Shown here piece by piece: positions 1 to 6,739 of a DNA stretch of 10,526 bases (positions are counted from its first letter, which is position 1; each line of letters starts with the position of its first letter). The stretch spans positions 1 to 10,526 of the forward strand of contig SLGN01000193.1 of NCBI GenBank assembly GCA_007123695.1, read 5' to 3'. The notes beneath the pieces are model-generated. The model was not told the DNA's origin, did not search any database, and worked only from the letters and a program-made list of their open reading frames with translations. A program made the translations under genes and the position numbers. The DNA comes from Verrucomicrobiales bacterium. GTDB lineage: Bacteria > Verrucomicrobiota > Verrucomicrobiia > Verrucomicrobiales > DEV007.

Positions 1-1
1 G

Positions 2-295
2 CCCGGCACCGGCGCCCGCCCCAGCCCCTACAACAAGGTCAAGGTCCACTACCACGGGACCCTCCCCGACGGCACCGTTTTCGACAGCAGCGTCCAGAGA
101 GGCCAGCCCGCCACCCTCGGCCTCGACCGGGTCATTGCGGGCTGGCGCGAGGGCATCCCGCTGATGCAGGAAGGGGCGAAATACCGCTTCACCGTGCCGC
201 CGCACCTCGGTTACGGCGCCGCCGGGAGTCCGCCGAAGATCGGCCCGAACCAGACCCTTATCTTCGACGTCGAGCTGCTCCAGGTCGTCTATTGA
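2..295 (+). CDS. FKBP-type peptidyl-prolyl cis-trans isomerase, C-terminal part (5' end outside window)
   Basis: The reading frame is open from base 2 to a TGA at 293-295 and gives 97 residues of a complete-looking FKBP fold. Visible hallmarks are VHYHGTLPDGTVFDSS near the start (the conserved Tyr/Phe/Asp strand of the active site), VIAGWREGIPLMQEGAKY (with the Val-Ile and Trp that line the proline pocket), the LGYGAAG loop and the terminal strand LIFDVELLQV. The family catalyses cis-trans isomerisation of Xaa-Pro bonds during folding. The preceding PGTGARPSPYNKV is the usual lead-in of FkpA/Mip/FklB-type enzymes, which carry an N-terminal dimerisation part and often a signal peptide. That part is not in the window, so periplasmic location cannot be judged. 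It lies 105 bp upstream of aspS on the same strand, but the gap contains hairpins, so one transcript is not assured. Confidence 0.93.
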   Translation, partial: PGTGARPSPYNKVKVHYHGTLPDGTVFDSSVQRGQPATLGLDRVIAGWREGIPLMQEGAKYRFTVPPHLGYGAAGSPPKIGPNQTLIFDVELLQVVY

Positions 296-309
296 GACTC
301 GCGAGAGTC
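296..309 (+). terminator. Short hairpin with GCGA tetraloop directly after the isomerase stop
   Basis: The arms GACTC (296-300) and GAGTC (305-309) enclose GCGA, a GNRA-type tetraloop. The stem begins on the base after the stop codon. No T-run follows, so it could be a weak terminator or an mRNA 3'-end stabiliser rather than a canonical intrinsic terminator. Confidence 0.3.
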
Positions 310-355
310 CCAGCCCGCGCTTGCGCCGCCGCCGATGGGCGCTAGTGTCTCCGCC

Positions 356-372
356 CGCCCGAACGCCGGGCG
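356..372 (+). promoter_or_regulatory. Hairpin in the isomerase-aspS gap
   Basis: The arms CGCCCG (356-361) and CGGGCG (367-372) enclose a 5-nt loop, 28 nt before the aspS ATG. It could belong to the aspS leader or to termination of the upstream gene. No T-box sequence features were recognised. GC-rich DNA produces such stems easily. Confidence 0.2.
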
Positions 373-400
373 TGCACCATCGTTCACCTCCCTGACATCC

Positions 401-2194
401 ATGTACCGAACCCACCACTGCAACGAACTCCGCAAGTCCAACGCCGGCGCGACGGCGACCCTGGTGGGCTGGGTCAATACTGTGCGCGACCACCACGGCG
501 TCATCTTCATGGACATCCGCGACCGCGAGGGCGTGACCCAGTGCGTCTTCCGCTCCGAGGAGAACGCCGAGGCCGCCGCAATGAGCCACCAGCTCCGCCA
601 CGAGGACGTCGTCCAGGTGACCGGCCGCGTCGATGTGCGTCCCGACGTCGAGGGCAAAAGCACCGTCAACGCCGCCATCGAGACCGGCGAAATCGAACTC
701 GTCGCCACCGAACTCAAGGTTCTGAACAAGTCCGAAGTCCTCCCCTTCCAGCTCGACAAGGAGCTCAGCAACGAGGATCTGCGGATGAAGCACCGCTACC
801 TCGACCTGCGCCGCCCCCGCATGGCCCGCAACCTGCGCCAGCGCCACGCGATCACCAAGGCGATCCGCGACCGTCTCGACGCCGAGGGCTATGTCGAGGT
901 CGAGACTCCCATCCTCTCCAAGTCCACCCCCGAGGGTGCCCGCGACTTTCTCGTGCCCTCGCGGCTCAGCCCCGGCAAGTTCTACGCCCTGCCCCAGGCC
1001 CCCCAGCAGTACAAGCAGATGATGATGGTGGCCGGCCTGGAGAAGTATTTCCAGATCGCCCGCTGCTTCCGCGACGAAGACCTCCGCGCCGACCGCCAGC
1101 CCGAGTTCACCCAGGTCGACATCGAAGCCAGCTTCGTCACCGAAGAGGACCTCTTCGCCCTCGTCGAAGGTCTCCTCGCCGACGCCTTCCGCGCATCGCG
1201 CGGTGTCGAAGTGCCCACCCCCTTCCCCCGCCTCACCCACCAGGAGGCGATGGACCGCTACGGCAGCGACAAGCCCGACCGCCGCTTCGGCAGCGAGATC
1301 GTCGACTTCTCCGATGTCTTCGCCAGCTCCGCCTTCAAGGTCTTCGCCGGTACCCTGGAGAGAGGGGGCACCGTCCGCGCCATCAACGCCAAGGGCTTCG
1401 CCTCGGTCACCACCGGCCAGGTCAAGCGCCTCGAGGAGATCGCCAAGGAGGCCGGGGCCGGCGGTCTCGCCTACATCAAGGTCGAGGGCGGCGAATGGAA
1501 GTCGCCCATCGTGAAGTTCTTCTCCGACGCCGAAAAGGCCGCTCTCACCGAGCGCCTCGGCATCGAAGAGGGCGACCTCGTGCTCTTCGGCTGCGACCAA
1601 TGGGCGGTCTGCTGCGAGGTGCTGGGGCGGCTCCGCCTCGAGGTCGCGTCGATGACCGGACTCCTCGAGGGCAAGGAGGATGTCCTCGACTTCCTCTGGG
1701 TCACCGACTTTCCCCTGCTTGCCTACGATGCCGAGGAGTCGAAGTGGAACGCCGTCCACCACCCCTTCACCCGCCCCCGCGCCGAGGACCTCGCCCTGCT
1801 CGACGAAGAGGCGAACTGGGACAAGATCCGCGCCGTCGCCTACGACGTCGTCCTCAACGGCTACGAGCTCGGCGGCGGCAGCCTGCGGATCCACGAGAGC
1901 GACCTGCAGGCGCGGATGTTCGGCGTGCTCGGCGTGTCCGAGGAGGAGCAGGCCACCATGTTCGGCCACATCCTCACCGCCTTCCAGTTCGGCGCCCCGC
2001 CCCACGGCGGCATCGCCCTTGGCCTCGACCGCATCGTCATGCTCGCCTGCCACGAGTCGAGCATCCGCGAAGTCATCGCCTTCCCCAAAAACAACAAGGG
2101 CATCGACCTGATGTCGGCCAGCCCCGCCGAAGTCGACTTCAAACAGCTCCGCGAACTCTACATCCAGAGCACGGTGAAGGAGAAAAAAGGCTGA
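401..2194 (+). CDS. aspS: Aspartyl-tRNA synthetase (bacterial type)
   Basis: This class II synthetase charges tRNA-Asp with aspartate in the cytoplasm. The protein is 597 aa, the usual bacterial AspRS size including the GAD insertion. In order it shows an N-terminal OB-fold anticodon-binding domain (GWVNTVRDHHGVIFMDIRDR, residues ~23-42), motif 1 (VEVETPILSKSTPEGARDF), the YALPQAPQQYKQ aspartate-binding flipping loop, motif 2 (FRDEDLRADRQPEFTQ from F223), the GAD-type insertion (about residues 290-430), HHPFT, and motif 3 (GLDR, residues 541-544). The frame is open further upstream, but the ATG at 401 gives MYRTHHCNELR, which aligns with the normal AspRS start. His31 follows RD in the tRNA-contacting loop, as I recall for the non-discriminating Pseudomonas enzyme. 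That would allow Asp-tRNA-Asn formation for the transamidation route, but this is inference only. Confidence 0.98.
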   Translation: MYRTHHCNELRKSNAGATATLVGWVNTVRDHHGVIFMDIRDREGVTQCVFRSEENAEAAAMSHQLRHEDVVQVTGRVDVRPDVEGKSTVNAAIETGEIELVATELKVLNKSEVLPFQLDKELSNEDLRMKHRYLDLRRPRMARNLRQRHAITKAIRDRLDAEGYVEVETPILSKSTPEGARDFLVPSRLSPGKFYALPQAPQQYKQMMMVAGLEKYFQIARCFRDEDLRADRQPEFTQVDIEASFVTEEDLFALVEGLLADAFRASRGVEVPTPFPRLTHQEAMDRYGSDKPDRRFGSEIVDFSDVFASSAFKVFAGTLERGGTVRAINAKGFASVTTGQVKRLEEIAKEAGAGGLAYIKVEGGEWKSPIVKFFSDAEKAALTERLGIEEGDLVLFGCDQWAVCCEVLGRLRLEVASMTGLLEGKEDVLDFLWVTDFPLLAYDAEESKWNAVHHPFTRPRAEDLALLDEEANWDKIRAVAYDVVLNGYELGGGSLRIHESDLQARMFGVLGVSEEEQATMFGHILTAFQFGAPPHGGIALGLDRIVMLACHESSIREVIAFPKNNKGIDLMSASPAEVDFKQLRELYIQSTVKEKKG

Positions 2195-2244
2195 GGCGCG
2201 GAAACCGGAACTTGTTCGATCCATCTTGCTTCCGCGCCATTTTG
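2195..2244 (+). terminator. Long inverted repeat after aspS followed by ATTTT
   Basis: Perfect 9-bp arms GGCGCGGAA (2195-2203) and TTCCGCGCC (2230-2238) start on the base after the aspS stop and are followed by ATTTTGGGG. The 26-nt loop contains a smaller GAAC/GTTC pairing. It resembles a Rho-independent terminator with a short T-tract. Because the next gene starts at 2250, it may instead act as an attenuator between aspS and the nuclease gene. Confidence 0.45.
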
Positions 2245-2249
2245 GGGAA

Positions 2250-2966
2250 ATGAGACGCAAGCAAAAACTCCTCCGCAACGCCCTCGTCCTGCTCGTCGGC
2301 GTGGCCGTCTACCTGCTGCGCGACCGTCTGCCCGAGCTGGAGGAAGCCGGCCTCCGCCCCCCGGGCCAGACCAATCCTGCAGCCTCTTCGAAACCTGCCT
2401 CCGCCGCATCCGGGGCACCGCCGAGCGCCAAGGGCCCATTCTCCGGCTACGAAAGCTTTCCTGACGCCCGCTACGTCGAACACCGCGGCAACGACGGCGA
2501 CAGCTTCCACGTCCGCGCGGGCGGACACGAATTCGAGCTGCGGCTCTACTTCGTCGATGCCCCAGAGACCTATGTCAGCGACCGCTTTCCGGGGCAGCGG
2601 CGGCGCGTCGAAGAACAAGCCCGCGCCCTAGGCGGGCTGAGCGTCGAGCAGACTCTGGAAGTCGGCAAGCAGGCCACCGAGTTCGTTCGCGAACTCGTCG
2701 CAAACCGCCCCTTCACCGTCCACACCTACTGGGAGCCCGTCTTCGACAGCGACCGACGCTACGTCTTCGTAGAGCTCTCCGACGGCAGCGACCTCGCCGA
2801 GCAACTCGTCGCCGCAGGCCTCGCCCGCATCCACACCAAGGGGCCCGGCTCGCGCGAGAATCCCGTGCCCACGCCACGCGGAGAATCCTTTTCGCAGGCA
2901 CGGAGAAAACTCGGCATCCTCGAGCGCGAAGCCCGGACAGCTAAGCGGGGAGCTTGGGGGTACTGA
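2250..2966 (+). CDS. Membrane-anchored staphylococcal nuclease-like (SNase/TNase) protein
   Basis: This is a 238-aa protein. Residues 1-9 are basic (MRRKQKLLR), and residues 10-23 (NALVLLVGVAVYLL) form one hydrophobic segment serving as signal anchor or uncleaved signal. A Pro/Ala/Ser-rich linker (about 35-62) leads to a SNase OB-fold from about residue 70. The family catalytic set appears present: DGDS (D82/D84, calcium site), R98 and D103/E106 in RLYFVDAPE, and R169/R170 before YVFVEL, corresponding to Asp21, Arg35, Asp40, Glu43 and Arg87 of S. aureus nuclease. The closing segment LVAAGLARI is also typical. It therefore probably cuts DNA or RNA on the outer face of the cytoplasmic membrane or in the periplasm. 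The ATG at 2250 was chosen because GGGG lies just upstream (TTTGGGGAAATG) and because it begins the anchor. Its physiological substrate is unknown. Confidence 0.88.
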   Translation: MRRKQKLLRNALVLLVGVAVYLLRDRLPELEEAGLRPPGQTNPAASSKPASAASGAPPSAKGPFSGYESFPDARYVEHRGNDGDSFHVRAGGHEFELRLYFVDAPETYVSDRFPGQRRRVEEQARALGGLSVEQTLEVGKQATEFVRELVANRPFTVHTYWEPVFDSDRRYVFVELSDGSDLAEQLVAAGLARIHTKGPGSRENPVPTPRGESFSQARRKLGILEREARTAKRGAWGY

Positions 2967-3006
2967 AGAGCGGTCACCCGCCAAGCACATCGAGCCTCAC
3001 GAATCG

Positions 3007-3031
3007 GTTTCCGCGGGGCCTCGGCCGAAAC
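3007..3031. terminator. Possible bidirectional terminator between convergent genes
   Basis: In the 133-bp gap between the nuclease stop (+) and the selenoprotein candidate stop (-), the arms GTTTC (3007-3011) and GAAAC (3027-3031) pair. They continue through one C-C mismatch into GC/GC. The stem is weak and lacks a T-run. No better terminator was seen in this gap. Confidence 0.22.
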
Positions 3032-3099
3032 GTCCAAACACCTCCCCCACTGGAGCAAGCTTGCGGGGAAAGGCAAGAGGCCAGAAGCGCCTTTCGTTC

Positions 3100-3804
3100 T
3101 CAGCGTGGCTCGCCAAGCTTGGCAAGGCGCTCGCGGCTTTCCTGCGAAAGTCGGTGGAGAGGATACTCGACCTGCTTTCCATCGGGCATCTCAAACGTGA
3201 CGCTGTCGGCACCGACCTTGGCCACGGCGGCGGAGATCGTCTTGCCCTCGGCATTCGTCCATGCCTGAACCGGAGCAAGCGTCGCGTCCGCGTCCTCCCC
3301 CGGGGGAACCGGCATCGATTCCTCACCTCCACCGGAAGGTTCGGTAGAGCCCGACGAGGCGATTACATCAACTGCCTCGAGATTCCTGCGCAGTTCGCGG
3401 TTCGCTTTGCGCATGTCGTCCCTCAGCTTTTCGTATGGAATGGCTTCGATACCCGTTCCTCCGTCGGCAGTGGTGACGAAGACCATCGGGATGGTCCTGC
3501 CGCCCTGCGAGCGCAAAGAATCGGCACCGGGAGGCAACGACGACCATTCCGTCTTGCTGTTCGCAAAGACCACCACCCCCGTGCTGCGAAACTCCTTGAA
3601 AGCCGCCGAACTGACGGCTTGGCAGGGGCCTCACGTGGATTCCGGATTAGTAACGACAAAGATCAGAGGCTTTTCGCTGTTTGTGGCAGCCTCAGTCGCC
3701 TTTTTCATGTCGGCCAGAGAATGCACCGAACTGGGGATCCGCATCTGCGCCTGGATCGGGCCGGCAAAAGCGAGAACGAAGAACAAGCGAAGAAGACGTC
3801 TCAT
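3100..3804 (-). CDS. Candidate selenoprotein: secreted thioredoxin-like (UGPC) protein with C-terminal SHD1 domain
   Basis: Reading from the ATG at 3804 gives MRRLLRLFFVLAFAGPIQA, a clear Sec-type signal peptide (1-19), then a thioredoxin-like fold: helix, strand KPLIFVV (~46-52), NPEST, then an in-frame TGA at codon 58 (3633-3631), then GPCQAVSSAAFKEF, strand GVVVFA (~76-81) and TIPMVFV with the cis-proline at P106. With TGA read as selenocysteine the motif is U58-G-P-C61, the thioredoxin CGPC with the nucleophilic Cys replaced. Residues ~180-228 form an SHD1 domain (WTNAEGKTISAAVAKVGADS through RLSQESRERL), linked by a Ser/Pro/Gly-rich stretch. Total length is 234 aa with Sec, and the stop is TGA at 3100-3102. 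No Trp precedes the motif, so it is a divergent thioredoxin-like protein, probably an exported thiol/disulfide or peroxide-type redox enzyme. There is no strong Shine-Dalgarno. The alternative is a pseudogene with a nonsense mutation. The motif position, intact downstream frame and SECIS-like hairpin argue against that. Confidence 0.75.
3600..3633 (-). promoter_or_regulatory. Candidate bacterial SECIS element (UGA plus downstream stem-loop)
   Basis: Reading the - strand, the TGA (3633-3631) is followed by 10 nt. Then comes an 8-bp stem, AAGCCGTC (3620-3613) with GGCGGCTT (3607-3600), one pair being G-U, closing the 5-nt loop AGTTC (3612-3608). The loop begins 18 nt after the UGA and has G at its second position. 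As I recall, bacterial SECIS descriptions require an apical loop about 16-37 nt after the UGA with a G in the first two loop positions for SelB binding. A short lower pairing (CCT with AGG) may extend the stem. The structure lies inside the coding sequence, as is normal in bacteria. Confidence 0.65.
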
Positions 3805-3813
3805 GATTTCGAA

Positions 3814-3853
3814 ATTATCGGTTTCAGCGCCCTGCTCCAAGTTTTTTTTTTTT
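3814..3853 (-). promoter_or_regulatory. Possible promoter of the selenoprotein candidate with A12 tract
   Basis: On the - strand a GATAAT hexamer (3819-3814) lies 9 nt before the ATG, with TTGGAG 15 bp upstream and a run of 12 A (3853-3842) just above. The A-run could act as an UP-like element. If GATAAT is the -10, the transcript would be nearly leaderless, which would fit the absent Shine-Dalgarno. The -35 match and spacing are poor. Confidence 0.25.
3842..3853. repeat. Homopolymer of 12 T (+) / 12 A (-) in the divergent intergenic region
   Basis: Twelve consecutive T on the + strand lie between two divergent start codons (3804 and 3948). This stands out in a GC-rich window with no comparable run elsewhere. 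Its length makes it prone to slippage. Confidence 0.9.
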
Positions 3854-3947
3854 GGCTCCCAGGCCCCTCGACCGAAGCCGCCGCCTGCGACACATCCGTT
3901 CGAAAAACATTGACTCCACCAGTCCGTTCCTGCGATTCTTCCACGCG

Positions 3948-5486
3948 ATGATCCCGCACACCAGCCAACTCCCGATTCAACCGCCGAAACGGAACCTTCG
4001 CCCCGCCGTTTCCGCCTCTCTCCGCGCCATCGCCTGCTTGGTCACAACCTTGGCCTTCGCCCTGCCGCGTCCCGCCGACGCCGCGCCGGTGTTCCGCGCG
4101 GGCGCCGCGACGAGCAACATCACCCCGCCCATCGGGGCCGACCCCGAGATTCGTACGAGCCGCCCCCCGGCCACCCACGTCCACGACGAACTGCATGCCC
4201 GCTGCCTTGTCCTCGACGACGGACAGACCAAACTGGCGCTCGTCGTGTGCGACCTGCGGCACATGTCGGCCGAAGTCGCCGCCGACGCCAAGAAGGTCAT
4301 CGAAAAAATGACCGGCATCCCGCCGCAGTGCGTCCTCATTTCCGCGACCCACACCCACACCTCGGGCGGCGCCAAGCTGGTCGAGCGCGAGGGCGAACCC
4401 TACTACGAATACGCCGCCTTCCTCGCCCGCCGCATCGCCGACGGCGTGCTGCGGGCCCACAACCTGCTCGAGCCTGCGCAGATCGGCTGGGGCGTCGCCG
4501 AGGAGCCGACGCAGGTCTTCAACCGCCGCTGGTACCTCCAACCCGACCGCAACCCCATCTACGGCGCCCAGGACAGGATCGAAAAGGTCCGCATGAATCC
4601 CGGCTACACCGGCCTGCTGCGGCCCGCCGGGCCCGTCGATCCGCAGATCACCTTCCTCTCGGTCAGATCGACGTCGGGCCGCCCGATCTCGCTGCTGGCG
4701 GCCTACGGTCTGCACTACGTCGGCGGCGTGCCGCCGAACACCATCTCGGCCGACTACTTCGCGATCTTCGCAGACCGGGTCGGCGAGCTGCTCGGCGCCG
4801 ACCGGGAGCAAGGACCGCCCTTCGTCGGCATCATGGCCAACGGCACCAGCGGCGACGTGAACAATGTCGAACGCCTCTCCGACGAGGAACTGGAAAAGCG
4901 CGGCCCGCAGCCGAGAAAGAAATACGAACACTTCGAAAAGGCCCGCAACGTGGCCAACCTCTGCGCCGAAAAGGTGATGGAGGTCCACGCGAAACTGGAG
5001 TGGCACGACCACGTCGAACTCGCCTCGGGGCAGCGCACCCTCACCTTCGACCGGCGCCAACCGACCAAGGAACAGGTCGAGTGGGCGCAGGAGGTCAAGG
5101 CCAGGAGAATCAAGCCCAAGAGCACCAGCCGATACAGCACCTACAGCACCGTGCTCAACTACGCCTCGCCGGACATGCCGCCGACCATCGACGTCGTCGT
5201 GCAGACCCACCGCATCGGCGGCCTCGCCGTGGCCGCGATGCCCTTCGAGGTCTTCGCGGAGATCGGCCTCGAGCTGAAGCAGCGCAGCCCGATCCAGCCG
5301 CTCATGAACATCTCCATCGCCAACGGCTCGCACGGCTACCTTCCCACGCCCGAGCAGCACAAGCTCGGCGGCTACGAGACCTGGATCGGCGTCAACAAGG
5401 TGCAGTTCGACGCCTCGGAGATCATGGTCGAGGCCCTCGTCGAAATGCTCGGCGAGATCGCGGGGGGTAGTGCGCCGGGAGAGTGA
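3948..5486 (+). CDS. Secreted neutral/alkaline ceramidase-like hydrolase
   Basis: The 512-aa product matches the neutral/alkaline non-lysosomal ceramidase N-terminal domain family, common in Verrucomicrobia and Planctomycetes. Neutral ceramidase is a zinc amidase that splits ceramide into sphingosine and a fatty acid, but most bacterial members are untested and the true substrate here is unknown. Seen in order: an N-terminal export signal (long polar region, hydrophobic AIACLVTTLAFAL, likely cleavage after PADA at residue 45), FRAGAATSNITPPIGA at the mature start, SATHTHTSGG with H135 and H137 (metal-site region), GLHYVGGVPPN with H256, NGTSGDVNN (N298-N306, family N-G-x-x-G-D signature), and NGSHGYLPT with a following GGYE near the C terminus. 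ATG 3948 was preferred over upstream in-frame TTG codons. No separate C-terminal immunoglobulin-like domain is evident, so it is shorter than the classical Pseudomonas enzyme. It stops 12 bp from the convergent transposase gene. Confidence 0.87.
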   Translation: MIPHTSQLPIQPPKRNLRPAVSASLRAIACLVTTLAFALPRPADAAPVFRAGAATSNITPPIGADPEIRTSRPPATHVHDELHARCLVLDDGQTKLALVVCDLRHMSAEVAADAKKVIEKMTGIPPQCVLISATHTHTSGGAKLVEREGEPYYEYAAFLARRIADGVLRAHNLLEPAQIGWGVAEEPTQVFNRRWYLQPDRNPIYGAQDRIEKVRMNPGYTGLLRPAGPVDPQITFLSVRSTSGRPISLLAAYGLHYVGGVPPNTISADYFAIFADRVGELLGADREQGPPFVGIMANGTSGDVNNVERLSDEELEKRGPQPRKKYEHFEKARNVANLCAEKVMEVHAKLEWHDHVELASGQRTLTFDRRQPTKEQVEWAQEVKARRIKPKSTSRYSTYSTVLNYASPDMPPTIDVVVQTHRIGGLAVAAMPFEVFAEIGLELKQRSPIQPLMNISIANGSHGYLPTPEQHKLGGYETWIGVNKVQFDASEIMVEALVEMLGEIAGGSAPGE

Positions 5487-5498
5487 CTCATCCACCCC

Positions 5499-6545
5499 CT
5501 ACTTCCCCATCACATCCTTCTGCAAATCCCGCAGCACCCTCAGCTCTCCCCACTCCGCCCCGCGCATCCTCCGCGCGCCAGACTTCCGCTTGCCGCCAAA
5601 GCTCCTCCCTTTCGCCTTCTCCCGCTCGAAGACCCCGTCGACGAACTCCGCAGAGCCCAGCACAGCCCCGTCGCAGAAGTAGCGAACCCGATGCCGCAGC
5701 GCCTCGCCGAGGCTCATCTTTCCGCCCGCAGCCACCACCGCCTCGACCTCCTCCTCGGCCATCCCGAGGCGTCCCGACTCGCCGCGCTGCTCGTCTCCCG
5801 CCACCGCCCGGCCTTCGTCGTAGAGCAGCACCCGGTAGCGTTCCAGGGTGCGCCCCCAGTCGTGACGGAAGCCCGCATCCCGAAGCGCCTCGTCCAGCGC
5901 CCGCCCCAGCCCCTCGCGGGCCAACGCCGCACGCCGACCACCCCCGACCGCCTCGCCGTAGCCGCACCACCGGTAATCCTCCGGTTTCGCCACCATGCCC
6001 GCGCGGACGGGATTCAGGTCGATGTAGGCCGCAACCGTCAGCAGCGCCGCCTCGCTGTCCTCGATCAGCACGCTTTTGTAGCGTTCCTCCCAGAACGTCC
6101 CGACGCGCCCGAGGCGTTTGTTCATGTAGAAGCTCACCCGCAGCTTCAGCGCCTTCATGAAGTGCGCGAGGTCGCCCCGCCGCTTCTCGTAGCGGTTGAG
6201 GATTTCCTTGTGCCATCGCTCGTCCCCTGCCAGCCGGGCCCGTTCCATCTCCTGCCGCACCCCCTCGACGGTTTCCTCGTCGTAGAGCAGCGGCAGCACC
6301 TCCAGCAGCCCCTCCTCGTCCAGCGGAGCGAGCGTCTCCCGGTTTGGAACCTCCAGCAGCAAGTGGAAGTGGTTGTCCATTAGGCAATACGTGATTACCC
6401 TCACCCCCGAGAAGGCTTCCTGGTTGCGCAGGATCCTGCGGAAGATTTCCTTGTCCTTCGCCTGAAAGACCATGCGCCGGTCGACGACGCGGGAAACGAT
6501 GTGGTAGAAGGACCTCCCGGCCCCCAAAAGGCGTGCTGTTCTCAT
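5499..6545 (-). CDS. REP-associated tyrosine transposase (RAYT; Y1, IS200-like fold)
   Basis: This 348-aa single-strand transposase of the HUH/Y1 superfamily begins with the RAYT signature FYHIVSRVVDRRMVF (residues 13-27) and FRRILRNQEAFSGVRVITYC. The metal-binding HUH is H59-F60-H61 in MDNHFHLLLEV. The probable catalytic tyrosine is Y140 in RVSFYMNKRLGRVGTFWEER, followed by RYKSVLI and YIDLNPVRAGMV. All core elements are intact. RAYTs are usually single-copy domesticated relatives of IS200/IS605 transposases that nick REP palindromes. Here a truncated paralogue lies at 8912-9082, so the lineage has moved or recombined at least once. The C-terminal ~150 residues, charged and Arg/Gly-rich, are longer than the Y1 core and probably bind DNA. 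No Shine-Dalgarno is visible before ATG 6545. A promoter-like pair lies at 6578-6606. No clear terminal REP pair was identified, but see the nested palindrome at 6740-6795. Confidence 0.9.
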   Translation of the reverse strand: MRTARLLGAGRSFYHIVSRVVDRRMVFQAKDKEIFRRILRNQEAFSGVRVITYCLMDNHFHLLLEVPNRETLAPLDEEGLLEVLPLLYDEETVEGVRQEMERARLAGDERWHKEILNRYEKRRGDLAHFMKALKLRVSFYMNKRLGRVGTFWEERYKSVLIEDSEAALLTVAAYIDLNPVRAGMVAKPEDYRWCGYGEAVGGGRRAALAREGLGRALDEALRDAGFRHDWGRTLERYRVLLYDEGRAVAGDEQRGESGRLGMAEEEVEAVVAAGGKMSLGEALRHRVRYFCDGAVLGSAEFVDGVFEREKAKGRSFGGKRKSGARRMRGAEWGELRVLRDLQKDVMGK

Positions 6546-6577
6546 AATTTCAATAGTCTACGGTGGAGTTGCGGTCG

Positions 6578-6606
6578 AGAATACATCGCGTTGGTCGATG
6601 CTGCAA
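6578..6606 (-). promoter_or_regulatory. Likely promoter of the RAYT gene
   Basis: On the - strand TTGCAG (6606-6601) and TATTCT (6583-6578) are separated by exactly 17 bp, and the ATG lies about 30 nt past the expected transcription start. Upstream is an unusually AT-rich stretch (about 6605-6645) that could add an UP-like element. The -35 matches consensus at 3 of 6 bases and the -10 at 4 of 6. Confidence 0.4.
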
Positions 6607-6700
6607 ATATTTTGTTTCTGTCATTAAAAAATCGTCATTTAAAGCTCCTGAAGTTCGATCTGCTACCTCCTCGGCATCGGCCCCACCATCGACGTCCACG

Positions 6701-6718
6701 ATACTCAGGATACTCAGG
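6701..6718. repeat. Two tandem copies of ATACTCAGG
   Basis: Two perfect 9-bp units sit in the non-coding stretch upstream of the transposase. There are too few copies to be a minisatellite of note. It could be slippage debris or a short direct repeat left by an excision. Confidence 0.6.
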
Positions 6719-6739
6719 GACGGCCGCAAATGATTTTGA

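Noticed and set aside
541..2253. 570-codon Arg/Pro-rich frame overlapping aspS
   Set aside because: It is an out-of-frame reading of aspS, with composition dominated by Arg, Pro and Gly as expected from high GC.
3055..3123. Two perfect palindromes around AAGCTT (3055-3064 and 3112-3123)
   Set aside because: The second lies in the SHD1 coding end (LAKLG codons) and the first is a lone 10-mer. They are too close to chance to assign a role.
3801..5495. 564-codon open frame on the - strand opposite the ceramidase-like gene
   Set aside because: It is an antisense shadow of a GC-rich gene: low-complexity Val/Gly/Asp/Arg composition and no recognisable motif, while the + strand carries clear family signatures and a signal peptide.
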